The translations under genes and the position numbers were made by a program. This document shows, in pieces, positions 51,674 to 62,547 of a DNA stretch of 64,000 bases (position 1 is its first letter; every line of letters begins with the position of its first letter). Source of the stretch: Tetranychus cinnabarinus (Eukaryota > Arthropoda > Arachnida > Trombidiformes > Tetranychidae); NCBI GenBank assembly GCA_022266195.1, contig WHVY01000006.1, positions 1,116,001 through 1,180,000 of the forward strand. Direction: 5' to 3'. The notes under the pieces were generated by a model. That model did not search any database and had not been told where the DNA came from. It saw nothing but the letters and a program-made list of their open reading frames with translations.

Positions 51674-52089
51674 TATAAGTTGTTGGTTGTTATGTGAATT
51701 TAAATGATGTTTGTTTATAATAACTTCTTAAGGAAACACTGTCTAGTGCTTTGTAGTAAGTAAATTGAGTGTTTTTGAACTTTTTGAACGAAAATGAATA
51801 CTCAATCGATAAAACAAGTTGCATGATCGTAATAAGATTTGGAATAAGCATTATAAGTTTGATTGTGGTTAAACTGAATTAAAATAAAAGATAATAAAGT
51901 TTAAAGACAAATGAATACATTTTTAGTAAACACATCCCAGGATTTCATAAACTAAATTATATTACATTAACAAGGATTGTATTTATAATCCTTGTTTGGA
52001 CTAATAAATCATGCATATAATTCATTGCGAGCAATAACCACCTGGATGCGAAGGAACATAAACTTGACTATTAGTTGATTATTCATTTT
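51674..52089 (-). other. 5' flank of receptor copy 2, with internal duplication
   Basis: Sequence near 51735-51860 repeats the signal-peptide exon region (51560-51680) with indels, and the stretch 51940-52090 recurs at 54710-54860. A 10-bp-arm palindrome (AACAAGGATT and complement) lies at 51969-51997. Confidence 0.5.
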
Positions 52090-52330
52090 TTGTTCAAAAT
52101 GTTTAAAAATTTACTAATAATTTATTTTTCTACCATTTTCAAATTCTGAATCCTTATGTTGAATGCCGTGATCTTCCAGCTACGTATCTGACGGATCTAT
52201 CACAGGTCTACCTTTTTCTTCCTTTTGTGTCTTACTTTGTACCTTTGTGATATTCACACAATTAAAGCCTTAAGGAAACAACCAATCGTACTGATAACTG
52301 AATCAAATGCGTTTGTATTTTGTGGTTTTT
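52090..52330 (+). pseudogene. Fragment of peroxidase last exon and 3' flank
   Basis: Pieces of peroxidase intron 6, the start of exon 7 (TTATGTTGAATGCCGTGATC) and the distal 3' flank (near 44655-44775) are fused. About 800 bp is missing between them. Confidence 0.8.
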
Positions 52331-52529
52331 TATACCATTATGTTCTTGGCAAACTGATTTTATGGTTGTAAGTACAGAACTTATTGATTAATCATTAATC
52401 TGCAATGAATTCGTAAAATACTTCAATTTTTGTAAAATTAAAATTCCAGGGTGAATCTTAAGACGATTGTAATTGTTCCAATAAAACATTGATACAAATG
52501 GTATTATATTATTTACTATAATAATTATA

Positions 52530-54060
52530 CACTCTGTTCATAAAGTTTAGGACGCGCAAATGAATGACCTAATCTAATTGAATGCATTATATTAAAGTTT
52601 AATTAACTATTCAGAAATATTGATAATAAACCTCTCTTTGATATGCATAAGTTTGTAGCTTAAACTTCGATCACTGGTCTGATTGGTAATCGCTCGAACT
52701 TATTATCATTGCAATTTTTTTTCAGAAAGTTTAGGACGTATTTAATTTAAATCAGTTTAATAGGTCAATAATCAATTGAACCTCCATTATTCTGGACAAC
52801 TTTGATAAGTCTGTCTTTGACAGAAAGTGCAAGTGTTTGGGTTAGCTCTTGCGGAATTTGAGACCAGTTATTCAATATCGCTATTTTTAAGTCGGAAACG
52901 GTTCTGAATTGATGGCCATGAGCATAAACTTTCCTAACTAACCAACCCCAAAGGTTCTCAATGGGGTTCAAATCAGGGCTATAAGGTGGCCAGCTCATAA
53001 CCTTCACCTCATTAACTTCTAACCAAGATTTCGTTGATATAGCTCTATGAGGTGGTGCATTATCGTGCATAAAGACGTAATCTCCGGTCGTTATTAATGG
53101 ACCAAATGGTAACAAATTCTCAGCTAAGATATCTTGATACCCATCAGCATTCATTTTGCTCGAATTGATTGGAGTGCAACCTTTAGCTGCGAAACCTGCC
53201 CAAGTCAAAACACCACCACCTCCTGAATGACGACGTGAGAAAACAGTTTTCTCAGATCTCAAATCAAACCAATATGACCTCAGACCGTCAGGACCATCCA
53301 AATTCCACTTTTTTTCATCTGACCAGATAATGTTTTCCCAATCAGAATCGGTAAGAGACAAATTCCGAATGGCAAAATCTAATCTCATCTTTTTGCGAGC
53401 TGCTGTCAGAGTGGGTTTAGATTTGTGACGGCCGAAACTTATGGTTGGGTCAGTGACAAGTCTATTCCAAACAGTGGTACTGCTACAAGTCAGATTTAGA
53501 TCACTTTTGATCTCTCGAACCGACATCTTTTCCTTTTTTGCTGTTCTTGCAATCAATCTATCTTCAGCTGGTGACGTAACTTTCGGTCTTCCTGATCTTT
53601 TACTTGTCCCAAAAGTTTGCGGGTTGGCTAAATACCTACTAACGCTCTGTCTACTCCTTCCAATTGCCTTTGCAATTTCCGTGAAATTCCAATCAGGGTG
53701 TGTTTGATGCAAAATGTCAATCTGTGCCTTTTCTTCTGAAGTTAATTCTTTCTTTTGACCCATTCTGCAAATTAATAAACCTAATTAGATACAAAACTGA
53801 TATACGAAAGTTGACTTACTTTATTGAATTCTGAGGTTAAGAAATGGCCTGACGTCCTAAACTTTTTGAAAATTGATTATAATGGTAAAGACAAAGTTAA
53901 ACTAACTGTAATTGCACCGTTAAAATTAAACTTGTTTATTGTTTATAAATTGATTGACCATGCCTTTGGGGCCATTACTTAGCAATTTAGTCCCTAAACT
54001 AGCAACAGTTTAAACAGAATCAATGATTTGGCGCGCGTCCTAAACTTTCTGAACAGAGTG
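52530..54060 (-). mobile_element. Tc1-like DNA transposon, apparently complete
   Basis: A 1531-bp element is flanked by TA on both sides. The terminal inverted repeats begin CACTCTGTTCATAAAGTTTA and CACTCTGTTCAGAAAGTTTA and match for about 28 bases with one mismatch. A second, internal copy of the AAAGTTTAGGACG motif lies about 184 bp inward on each side (52721-52739 and 53852-53870), giving the IR/DR layout seen in some Tc1 elements. One intact transposase lies between. It sits in the 3' flank of receptor copy 3. The related flank near 50240-50270 lacks it. Confidence 0.92.
52765..53763 (-). CDS. Tc1-like transposase (DD34E)
   Basis: An intact 332-aa frame. The N-terminus (about residues 1-115) holds two helix-turn-helix units of the paired-like type, with a GRPKVTSP linker near 58-65 that resembles an AT-hook. 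The catalytic triad is visible: Asp149 in IIWSDEKKW, Asp234 in VFMHDNAPPH and Glu269 in YSPDLNPIENLWG. The 34 residues between the second Asp and the Glu are the Tc1 signature. It catalyses cut-and-paste movement at TA sites. No stops or shifts are present, which suggests recent activity. Confidence 0.95.
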   Translation of the reverse strand: MGQKKELTSEEKAQIDILHQTHPDWNFTEIAKAIGRSRQSVSRYLANPQTFGTSKRSGRPKVTSPAEDRLIARTAKKEKMSVREIKSDLNLTCSSTTVWNRLVTDPTISFGRHKSKPTLTAARKKMRLDFAIRNLSLTDSDWENIIWSDEKKWNLDGPDGLRSYWFDLRSEKTVFSRRHSGGGGVLTWAGFAAKGCTPINSSKMNADGYQDILAENLLPFGPLITTGDYVFMHDNAPPHRAISTKSWLEVNEVKVMSWPPYSPDLNPIENLWGWLVRKVYAHGHQFRTVSDLKIAILNNWSQIPQELTQTLALSVKDRLIKVVQNNGGSIDY

Positions 54061-54100
54061 TAATAATACTTCAAAACTTAACTAGTTTATTTAGGTTTAT

Positions 54101-54727
54101 TCAAGACACTGATTTAGACTTCTTCGCTTTAGATGAACTTTTCATCGTAACAGGCAAACTTCTTGATCTCATACATTTTACAGCAATTTTTGTTGATTTT
54201 TGATTTTTATAGTTCTTCAAACTGGGGCCGGAGACTTGACTTTTTGATACACACGCTTGTTTAGATACAGATGGCATTGAGCTTTGAGATTTAACCAGTT
54301 TACTCGATGGTTTCTTTTGAATGTTTGAGTCTTTCATAGCTTGCATTGTAGATGATATTATTTGTGATTGAACACGCTTTACAGTTATAGCTTCAGCGAA
54401 TCCTTGCTTCTCTTTTGAATCAGAAAATTTGCTTACTTTTCTTGTTGAAACTTTTTTCCGATCTTTTGACTGTTGCTCTTTAAACCTTACATAAACTATC
54501 AATGATATTAAGGTTGCACCTGAAACTAATGAAATGATTATTGGCAAATAATCAACTTCGGGCGCAACAACATCAACCTTCTCAGTTGATAGAACACTTA
54601 AGCTGGTAGTATCAGCATATCTATCATTTTGTAGACTAACATTGATCTTGAATTTACCCGATTCAGATAATCTCATCGAGCAATTATAGATCGATCCGTT
54701 GAGTTTAAACACATCCCAGGATTTCAT
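54101..54727 (-). pseudogene. Semaphorin/plexin-like receptor, copy 3, 5'-truncated
   Basis: The C-terminal 200 codons of the receptor are kept: the end of the IPT-like region, the membrane segment (LPIIISLVSGATLISLIVYV) and the basic tail. At 54705 the coding part fuses abruptly to sequence that in copy 2 is upstream flank (51940-52090), so the whole ectodomain start is missing. The retained part has an open frame. Confidence 0.8.
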
Positions 54728-55080
54728 AAACTATTACTGCATATTACATTAATATTAATAATCCTTGTTTGGAATAATAAATCATGCATATAATTCATTG
54801 CGAGCAATAACCACCTGGATGCGAAGGAACATAAACTTGACTATTCGTTGATTGATCGTTTTTTCATTTTTTCTTAAAATGTTTCAATTTACTAATAACT
54901 TATTTTACTTCCATTTTTCAAATTCAGAAATCCTTAAATTTAGTAAAACCGAATTTTATGCGTAATATTGCAAATGCGATCTTATATAGAGGGAACACAT
55001 GGTAAATACAATATACTCATTTTTAATGCGGACAATAAATCGAACAAATTTGAAAGGAAGAGTTCATAGTTTTAAACTAA
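54728..55080. other. Flank fragments of receptor and peroxidase copies
   Basis: 54710-54860 matches 51940-52090. 54870-54935 matches peroxidase intron 6. 54940-55020 matches the region 3' of receptor copy 1 near 45155-45230. It is a patchwork without coding potential. Confidence 0.65.
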
Positions 55081-56113
55081 TTCACCGAATCAAATAAATT
55101 CAATTCATTGCGTACAAATTAAACACAATTCATTCAAACTCAGAAGATTATTCAAGCCTTTCAAATCCTGAATACTCAGGTTCTTTTAGGATCACCTAGA
55201 GTTCAACTGTTACAGTCTTAGACTACAGGATTAGCTTTCACTTAACCAAGATTATTAACCACAAATTCAACCAAAGAATGTTGTTGGTCAAGTCTTAGAC
55301 AGGATTAACTGGACAGGTAGATAGCGTACTAGAGCTACTTGGCACGAGTCAGAAAGCTAGCAATAAAGATGAAATTTCCAACCAAAATAAACTAACGTCG
55401 AACAGCAAAGCTCAGACAGAAGAATGAGGACAATAATTAACAACTCGAAAGCTTTCAGCTCTATCAGCATTGGACACTTAGACTTAGTCTACAATTGTTG
55501 AGTGTTAAACAAATCAAGGCAAATATTAACCAAAGTTAGATTATCAGCACAAAATTAATAGAAACTTGAGATAATAATTATTAGTCTTAGACTAGGAAAC
55601 TTGGTTGTTTTAGAATACAAAAGGAAATTTTAATTAAACATAAATTTAAGGTTTTAGCACTACTTATATTTTAAAGTGTATCGCTTGCATCGATTTGACT
55701 GTTTTAAACATAGAAATTAGAAATTATGAGTACTGGAAAATAGAACATAATTGAAGACAATTAATTAAAGAAAATCAATGGTATTTATACCAATTATATC
55801 GGAAGGAAACCCAATCTTCTGAACAAAGGAAAAGGAAAGAATATTTTAAATTCAGACAAATGTCGAAACGTAATAGACAGTGTCTTAGACAGTCTTAATC
55901 AAAAAGAATGAAAAATTGAAGAAAGAGAAAAAGACTTAGTCTTGATTACAAAATTGGTTAAAGACAAGAAAATGAAATTATGTGCAATACACAAGGGATT
56001 ATGAAGCAAGTTTTAAACTTTTAAACTTTTAACTCTTATCTGTCCATCTTGTGATAAATGATTAAATGATTTAATTTGGTTTTGGGTAACTCTACCCTTC
56101 AAATTTAAATTAA
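55081..56113. other. Unique spacer with repeated GTCTTAGAC motif
   Basis: This spacer is not seen in the other array units. The nearly self-complementary 9-mer GTCTTAGAC occurs exactly at 55215, 55292, 55584 and 55882. Related TTAGACTTAGTC sequence lies near 55478. No gene seen. Confidence 0.55.
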
Positions 56114-56332
56114 TCAATTGATACAATTTCGATAGAAGTTTTTCAACTGTTGCTTATTGATCCACAGGGAAAAAATTCGATTGGTATCTTTAAAAACTGC
56201 AAAATATTCCAATGACCGATGATTAAAATATCGATGAAATCGTGTGTGTGTTTTATCCTCTTCAGTACATGTTAAGAATGTATGGATTAAAAACACTGGC
56301 GATTCATTAGGACGTAAACTGTTATACATCAA
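56114..56332 (-). pseudogene. Remnant of the semaphorin/plexin-like receptor
   Basis: A 72-codon frame corresponds to the region before the PSI cluster (RPNES, HRYFNHR, FKDTN), comparable with FRSNES and HQYFND of copy 1. It matches 47940-48110 beside the other cathepsin copy. Confidence 0.55.
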
Positions 56333-56695
56333 TCAAAAATCTTATTGGTAATAAGGATACCTTAAAAAGAAGACTGAATGAACTTTATTTTCGCACTAAT
56401 TTGATGCTACGCAAACAAGCCAGCTAGCTTTGGATTTATATTATAACCAAGCGAGTTAATGAGTTGAAATGATTGAATTATCCATTTTAATAATGATTTG
56501 TTGAAGAGACAATAAATAAGCTATTAGACAATAGATTTGTGAGACAATTGACAAAACTTTTGATCTCAATTTATACTGTGATTCGCGATTTGCAAGAGTG
56601 TTTAATAAACTTTTGAAAAAACAGTTGGTTAAAATATCTTTGCTCAAAATTTAATCAATCAATAAGTTCAGGTTAATACAAGAGTGTTTGACGAT

Positions 56696-57892
56696 TTAAA
56701 CAATTGGATAAGAAGCATAATCCGCAACACCACACATGTTGTTGCCTCTGTACATTCTGAAGTAACCTGATTCACCGAAATCTTCACCCCAACTGTTCTT
56801 GAGAATCCAATATGGAGTACCGTTTTCAGAGCCATATCCGACAATAACTACACCATGGTCAAGATCTTTAGGGTCACTTGAGCACTCGTCGGTATTTAAA
56901 ATACCAGATCTAGAGGAAGAAAAAATGTTGTAAATAAGAAGATTGCCTTTCTTCAATTGCAAAAAATAACTTACTCATAAAGCTGGACTGGATCAGCATC
57001 AATGGCAACTGAAACAACACGTTCAGCAACTGCAGATAAAAGGGCGTTTTCATCATTTGCTGGTATATCAACAAAAGATGAGATTGAAGCACCCTTGTTT
57101 GAGGCAGTGTATCGACATGTGTGATAATCTTGCCCATCACCAGAAATAAAAGGGTAAGACTTTTCGGTATCAACACCCCTGTTGGCTTTGACATATGAGA
57201 AAGCATTGTCCATCAAACCACCATTGCATCCGTTATCACCATATTCCATGAGCAATCAATCAAGTTTTGTTCCGAAAGCTCAACAAGTTTACCAGTTTTT
57301 TGAGCGTTTGCTGATTCGATAGCAGCGATAGCAGAGAAAGCCCAGCATGCACCACATTGCTGTTGATTTTTGACTTGACTAACGATTCCTTTGGTTCGCC
57401 AATCAACTGAGGCTGGAACTTTGACGGTGTAATTTACGTTGTGAACGAGAGGAGCGGGTCGACGAGCAGGCTTGAATCCAAGATGTTTTGCTTTGAATTC
57501 CTCGGCGGTCTGCAAAAAATTTAATGAGTTTAATTATTTGGTATTAAATTCTTAAGCCTTGAAATTTCACAGTTTCCAACTCACCAAATCAGCGAACTTG
57601 TTGACTCCTAATCTGTAGGTAACTTCACCATTGGCTGCTCTTTCATTATGTTCCTTGATCTTTTCCAGTTTCTGGGCAAAAACATTTCGTCTGTAGGTTT
57701 CTTCTTCAGCCGAATCATAAGATTTGCCGTATTTAGTCTGTTAGACAATGAAACAAGAATAAGAATCAACTCACGCATCAAGTCAATTTGGTAAAATAGA
57801 CTTACCTTGAATGATTCCCATTGGGAGTCAAGGGAAAGGCTAGCAGCAGCGGCCAAGGCAAATAAAGCAATGAATATAGCAGCTCGAATCAT
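56696..57892 (-). pseudogene. Cathepsin L copy B, full length but for one frameshift
   Basis: Four exons, 57806-57892, 57585-57737, 56975-57509 and 56696-56909, total 989 bases, one short of a 329-aa preproenzyme. The signal peptide is MIRAAIFIALFALAAAAS. A propeptide of the ERFNIN type (about residues 22-95) follows, then the mature enzyme with Cys in QQCGACWAF, CNGG, His in LDHGVVIVGYG and Asn in WILKNSWG. The frame breaks near 57250, between LIDCS and EYGDNGCNGG, where one base is missing. No intron can explain it. It may be a young pseudogene or a base error in the assembly. If intact it would be a secreted or lysosomal endopeptidase. Its 5' flank matches that of copy A. Confidence 0.85.
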
Positions 57893-58416
57893 TTTGATTG
57901 GTAGTTGTTGGGTTAACAATAATTATTAAACTAATGATTCTTATGGACGTTAGCTTCTATTTTTATATGATGGACTAGTCTGTGATTAAACACTGAATAA
58001 AATTGTGATAAAAATTAACATCAATGAGTTTAAATGTCACTTTGATTTAAATTAATCAAATCACCCAAAATCATGAGCTTTCATTAAACAATCACGAAGA
58101 TGAGACTTTGATCACAAAATTCATCGGAATTGTTCATTTTAATTGATAATTCCATTGTTTCACGCACTATCTTACCAGAAATAATGAAAACTACAATCAT
58201 ATCACTAAGATTTTATCTGAAATTAACTGATCTAACGGAGATAATTCGTACGGAGATCGTACTTTACCCTTGGTTTACATGTAGTTTTATCACAAATCAG
58301 TAAACTCAATAAGCAAATGTCAATTGATCGTAACCTTTGAAATTTTCACAAATAGCAAGTATATTAATACAATATGCGCGTACTGTCTCTTTTTATTAAC
58401 AACTTTGTTCTGATTT
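57893..58416. other. Cathepsin B 5' flank
   Basis: This copy of 49426-49966 ends where it fuses to the peroxidase exon 6 copy at about 58410-58417. Confidence 0.6.
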
Positions 58417-58880
58417 TATCGACTTATGGTCAGTCGGTGTTGCTGAATACCCAGCTCCTGGATCACTCATTGGACCTACTTTCGCATGTATAATTGGTGA
58501 ACAATTTGCCAATCTTCGACGAGGTCATCGTTCTGGTATGAGAATAGCGGTTGGCCATCATCTTTGTCTCTTGAACAACTTAATGAAGTTCGTAAAGTTA
58601 AATTAGCCAAATTATTATGTGACAATGCTGATGACATTCAAACAATTCAACTTTATCCACTTCTTATGCCTGATCATCATTCGTGAGTGCATCTTAATAT
58701 TTCATTTTTCATTCTCAATGGTACAAAATTTACTAATAACTTATTCTTCTTTCATTTTCCAAATCCAGAAATCCTTATGTTGAATGCCGTGATCTTCCAG
58801 CTATGGATCTATCTGTTTTCAATGATTATTCATACAAATCAAAAGCAAAAGCAGCAGCAGCAAAAGCTCGTGGTGCCTAA
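58417..58880 (+). pseudogene. Copy of peroxidase exons 6 and 7
   Basis: Nearly identical to 43455-43919, including intron 6 and the stop codon. One base is missing near 58531 (GTTCTGG against GTTTCTGG), which shifts the frame, and the catalytic exons are absent. It begins in the middle of exon 6, directly beside the cathepsin B flank. Confidence 0.92.
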
Positions 58881-59900
58881 ACACTAGCGAGATAATACAA
58901 AGTGCCCAACTGATTTTACAAATCAAGTCAAATTCACCTCAAATTTCATCCTTTCTTCTTTTCCCTTTTCCCTTTTCACTCTCATCTCTTTTCTGTCCTC
59001 TCAGTCCATTCTGGATACCATATCTTCACGGCTTCTTCAGCTTTTTTCATTCTGAGCCAGTCGAGGTTTCGTTAAACTTCGCCTGGCAAAATCGTTGCCA
59101 ATTTCTTATTTTATTACTTCGCATTACCATCAAAATCATTATTATTATTATTGTTACAACCACTTGCCATGTTAACAACCATCATCGTTAACATTGTCAC
59201 CATTAACTTTGTCACTCGATATTTGCTACTCATATTCACACATCTTCATTTTCATTATCACCAACTCCATACTCATTCGCACAACAATCACAAAATCACT
59301 TTAATCAAATTACAAATTCATTTTTTTTGCATATTTCATCCAAGCCATCACAGCCTGTAGCAGAAGTGATCAGGACAAGTTGACAGTTTAATGAAATGGC
59401 GATATCGATGGCAAAACTACTAATAATGAAGATGATGCTAATTATATTGATAGACTAAAACAAAGGTCTAATTAGATAAGCAAAGAAGAGTTTGAGAAAA
59501 GCCAACCAACATTAATAGTTATTAGATTAGCTATTAATTTGTTTTCATAAAAAATATCAATTTCAGTCTTCCAATGTAAATATTTAATTCTCTTCATCAT
59601 CTTCCATTCATCAATTCACTCATTCACTCACAGGTCTACCTTTTTCTTCCTTTTGTGTCTTACTTTGTGCCTTTGTGATATTCACACAATTAAAGCCTCA
59701 AGGAAACAACCAATCGTACTGATAACTGAATCAAATGCGTTTGTATTTTGTGGTCTTCAAGGAACATCTTTTCATCTTTGGATTCAAAACAATCAAGCCA
59801 CATTTTTATTTTTCAATATTGTATTATCAATATTAACATTAGCAATCTCTCTCAATTCCAGTCTTGCAATGTAAATATTTAATTCTTTTCATCATCTTTT
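58881..59900 (+). repeat. Copy of the peroxidase 3' flank
   Basis: Follows 43920-44874 closely to about 59854. It then repeats a 45-bp piece (59857-59900) that also occurs at 59565-59610. Confidence 0.85.
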
Positions 59901-60008
59901 AAGAAAATTGTATTTTTTGAATTCAAGTTGCTTTTGATGCGCTGAGATACCAAAACATGGTATAACTTTATTTTCTATGATGTATAATCATTAATAGAGT
60001 AAAACCAT

Positions 60009-61069
60009 GAATATTCGAGAATCTTGTTATTTGATAGCTGCATTAACTGGTGTTTTGCACCTGATCCGTTTATTCATCGCCTGTATCGGATTCACGCCGA
60101 GATCAGACAGAGAACAAATTCAGGCGATAGAACTACACCTGAAGATGAGGCAGTTGATGGCGAATTTCATTGGACAAAATTATTATATAAGATTTATAAC
60201 AAATATCACAAAGTATCTGTGAAACGAAGGCTGAGCTTGGAAAATGTAAGCGCCCGAGCTGAAAGATTGAAGAAAGCCCCTTTGGTTTTTACGCCATACA
60301 GTAATAATCAAGATGATCTTGTTTTGGATGATTTGCTGATATCCAAATTATGTGTATCAATGCGTGATTTCTGTGATAGCGATTATGGAATTCCAGACGG
60401 ATTGGTTGATAAAGCATATTGCTAGATATTAACAAAACTAACAAGTGAGCATCCAGGTTGGATCAACGATTTTTATTTTCAATTGACCTGCTCTACAGTT
60501 TGCGACTCTTGTAACGGAATGGTTGTAGACGCAAAATACAGAATTGCAGTTCTAGCGTTGCCCATCGATTGTTCATTTCAGAAGGCGCTGTGCAACCTAG
60601 AATCGACTATCAAAGCTCAGCAACTGCATTGTCGGGCTCTGATTCATTGGGTTCAATGTAATGGTTTTGTACGAGATGCCACAAATGTTATCTGCAACAA
60701 GTTCCTGGAGTGATTTGTTGCAACGTTGATTACAGGCAACGTGATCGTTTTAAGATACCTGACAATTTAGTTCTGCCTTGCCTAAACTATCGTTTCTATT
60801 ATTCGCGAATTGTGAATTCAAACTCCATTACGTGCTATCGTAGCAGATATGGAGTGGATTATGGTGACATGTACCATCGGAATGAAGAAGGAGACATCGT
60901 TTTTGGATATCATACTTTTCTAACATTCAAAACTCAATCCGACCTGTATGATGTTAATAATGGTAAGATTTATACTTGTCATGAGGACTTGCAAGATAAG
61001 GTAACAGAGGATAGTCTTCATGTCTACCAAAGAACAAAATATGATGGATTGAACTCATCAACCCTTTAA
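60009..61069 (+). pseudogene. Ubiquitin-specific-protease-like (USP) sequence, broken
   Basis: Several frames read as one USP-like protein in order. A Cys box (ESCYLIAALTGVLH) lies at 60018-60062. After a frameshift comes a helical part with FHWTKLLYKIYNKY, then DLLISKLCVSMRDFC. An in-frame TAG lies at 60423-60425, followed by FYFQLTCSTVCDSCNG, like the C-x2-C finger entry. A second frameshift lies near 60705. A C-terminal part (GYHTFLTFKTQSDLYDVNNG to HVYQRTKY) resembles the USP His box, with Tyr and His swapped relative to the usual GHY. USPs remove ubiquitin. The call rests on motif order, not on a search. With one stop and two shifts it is probably not functional, unless unseen introns exist. 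Confidence 0.5.
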
Positions 61070-61429
61070 CTTTAATTAATTTACCATCATCCTAAAAATT
61101 TTTTGTAACAAATAAATTGCGTTTAAAACTTTTGATATCAAATAGCACTAAATTTATATTTTATCAAGCTTCTTTTCCGCTAGCTGGCACATTATAAAGG
61201 CTGGCTGAAGCAAATTATAGCTGACTGAGCACTCCCAGCAATTGTTACTCTCATCTTATGGAAAGCCCATGTTATTCCTATCTGGTTGGTATTTGCATTT
61301 TTGGTCCAACATCTTGAAAGTTTGTTGACTAGCGACCTCAGCATCGTTACTTGAGATATGTAATTAAATAGTATAAATATAATTTTAAAAATATAGGTAA
61401 ACAAGAGTAAATAAGTTTTGTCAATTTTT
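61070..61429. other. Non-coding, no feature seen
   Basis: AT-rich spacer. No supported gene. Confidence 0.35.
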
Positions 61430-61632
61430 TTTAGCTGGACGGTTGGTGAAGCAATCTTCAGTGAAATGTTCCGAAAAGAACATCCAGTCTGCAATCCCTC
61501 GATCCAATCTCCAAATTATGCCAACAAGGTATCTTGCGTCGTCAGTTGTAAAAGTATTTTCACATACGCAGCCATCGATCCAGCAAGTCTTTGTGTTTTC
61601 GTGACAATATCTCCTCGTAAGGCCGTTAATGT
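61430..61632 (-). CDS. Possible Cys-rich exon, unrecognised
   Basis: The minus strand is open here and reads YCHENTKTCWIDGCVCENTF and onward to DWMFFSEHFTEDCFTNRPAK, with six Cys and aromatic residues. The plus strand is also open over the same stretch, so the strand is uncertain. It could be a 3' exon of the minus-strand gene suggested at 62159-63445. No family recognised. Confidence 0.25.
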
Positions 61633-62158
61633 ATGAATTGATGTATATTCACTGTCTCTTTTGGACATGATTCTGAATTTGATTGATTTTCTTGGATCTG
61701 TGTTGATTTTTCGCTATCTGTTGCAAAGAAAAATTCCAAAGTAAGCGCCAGTGCTGTGAAAAAATATAATTAAAATTGATGAATGATGAATAATTTATGA
61801 TTATGTGGAATAGAAGGGAAAAATAGAAATATACGAACTCACAAGTATACAAGTTGATAAAGTTTTTCACCGTACAGTTTAGGTGCAATTAGATCTCTGA
61901 AACGAACAAAAAATTGTGAACCAGGAATGCAGTGAAATTAGCGATTGAAATTAGCGATAGTCTGGAGTGACGTAATTGTTGATGAGAAAGTTACAAATAG
62001 TCAATGAACTTTTCGTCCAGTTTTTCAATAATTGGGATAGGGTCGGGTTGCTCTGTCGTCGCTTTCTTGGTTTGTTGCTCACTGTACTCTTTGTAGTCTT
62101 CTTTACATGTTACATTTCTAACGCAACTCTTTGTCTGTACGGACAACGGTTCGAATGT

Positions 62159-62430
62159 TCAATCAAATTGGATTTCATTAAATGGCTCGCCACATTTGAT
62201 GCAATAATAGGTCATGTCCAATACAGTGTTAATTATGGGACGACGCACTGTCATTTCATTGTGCGGATTTTTGAAAGCGCATTTACCTATGCAAACAGGA
62301 GCTTTGCAAACAACCATTTTATTGTCAGTAATTTCGATTGGCTTCGAAACTTCGTCGCGATTGTGTTCTACTACTGAACTCTTATAATAATGCGTTTCCG
62401 TGCACAAAAGCCTAACTATATCGTCGCTGT
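62159..62430 (-). CDS. Possible zinc-binding exon, unrecognised
   Basis: The frame contains CKAPVCIGKC and YYCIKCGEPFNE, two C-x2/3-C pairs of the kind that bind zinc, and ends at a stop at 62159. A plausible acceptor (CAG) lies near 62427 and a donor (ATGTAAGTAA) near 62490, suggesting a small upstream exon around 62495-62545. No family recognised. Confidence 0.35.
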
Positions 62431-62547
62431 AAAAAAAGGAAAAAGTGAATTAATAAACTTGTTGACTTGATAATAAAGTTCGATTACTTACATGAAATCA
62501 TAGTTATCTTTTGAGAATTGAACATCCTTTTTTGCTTTTGAACATTT

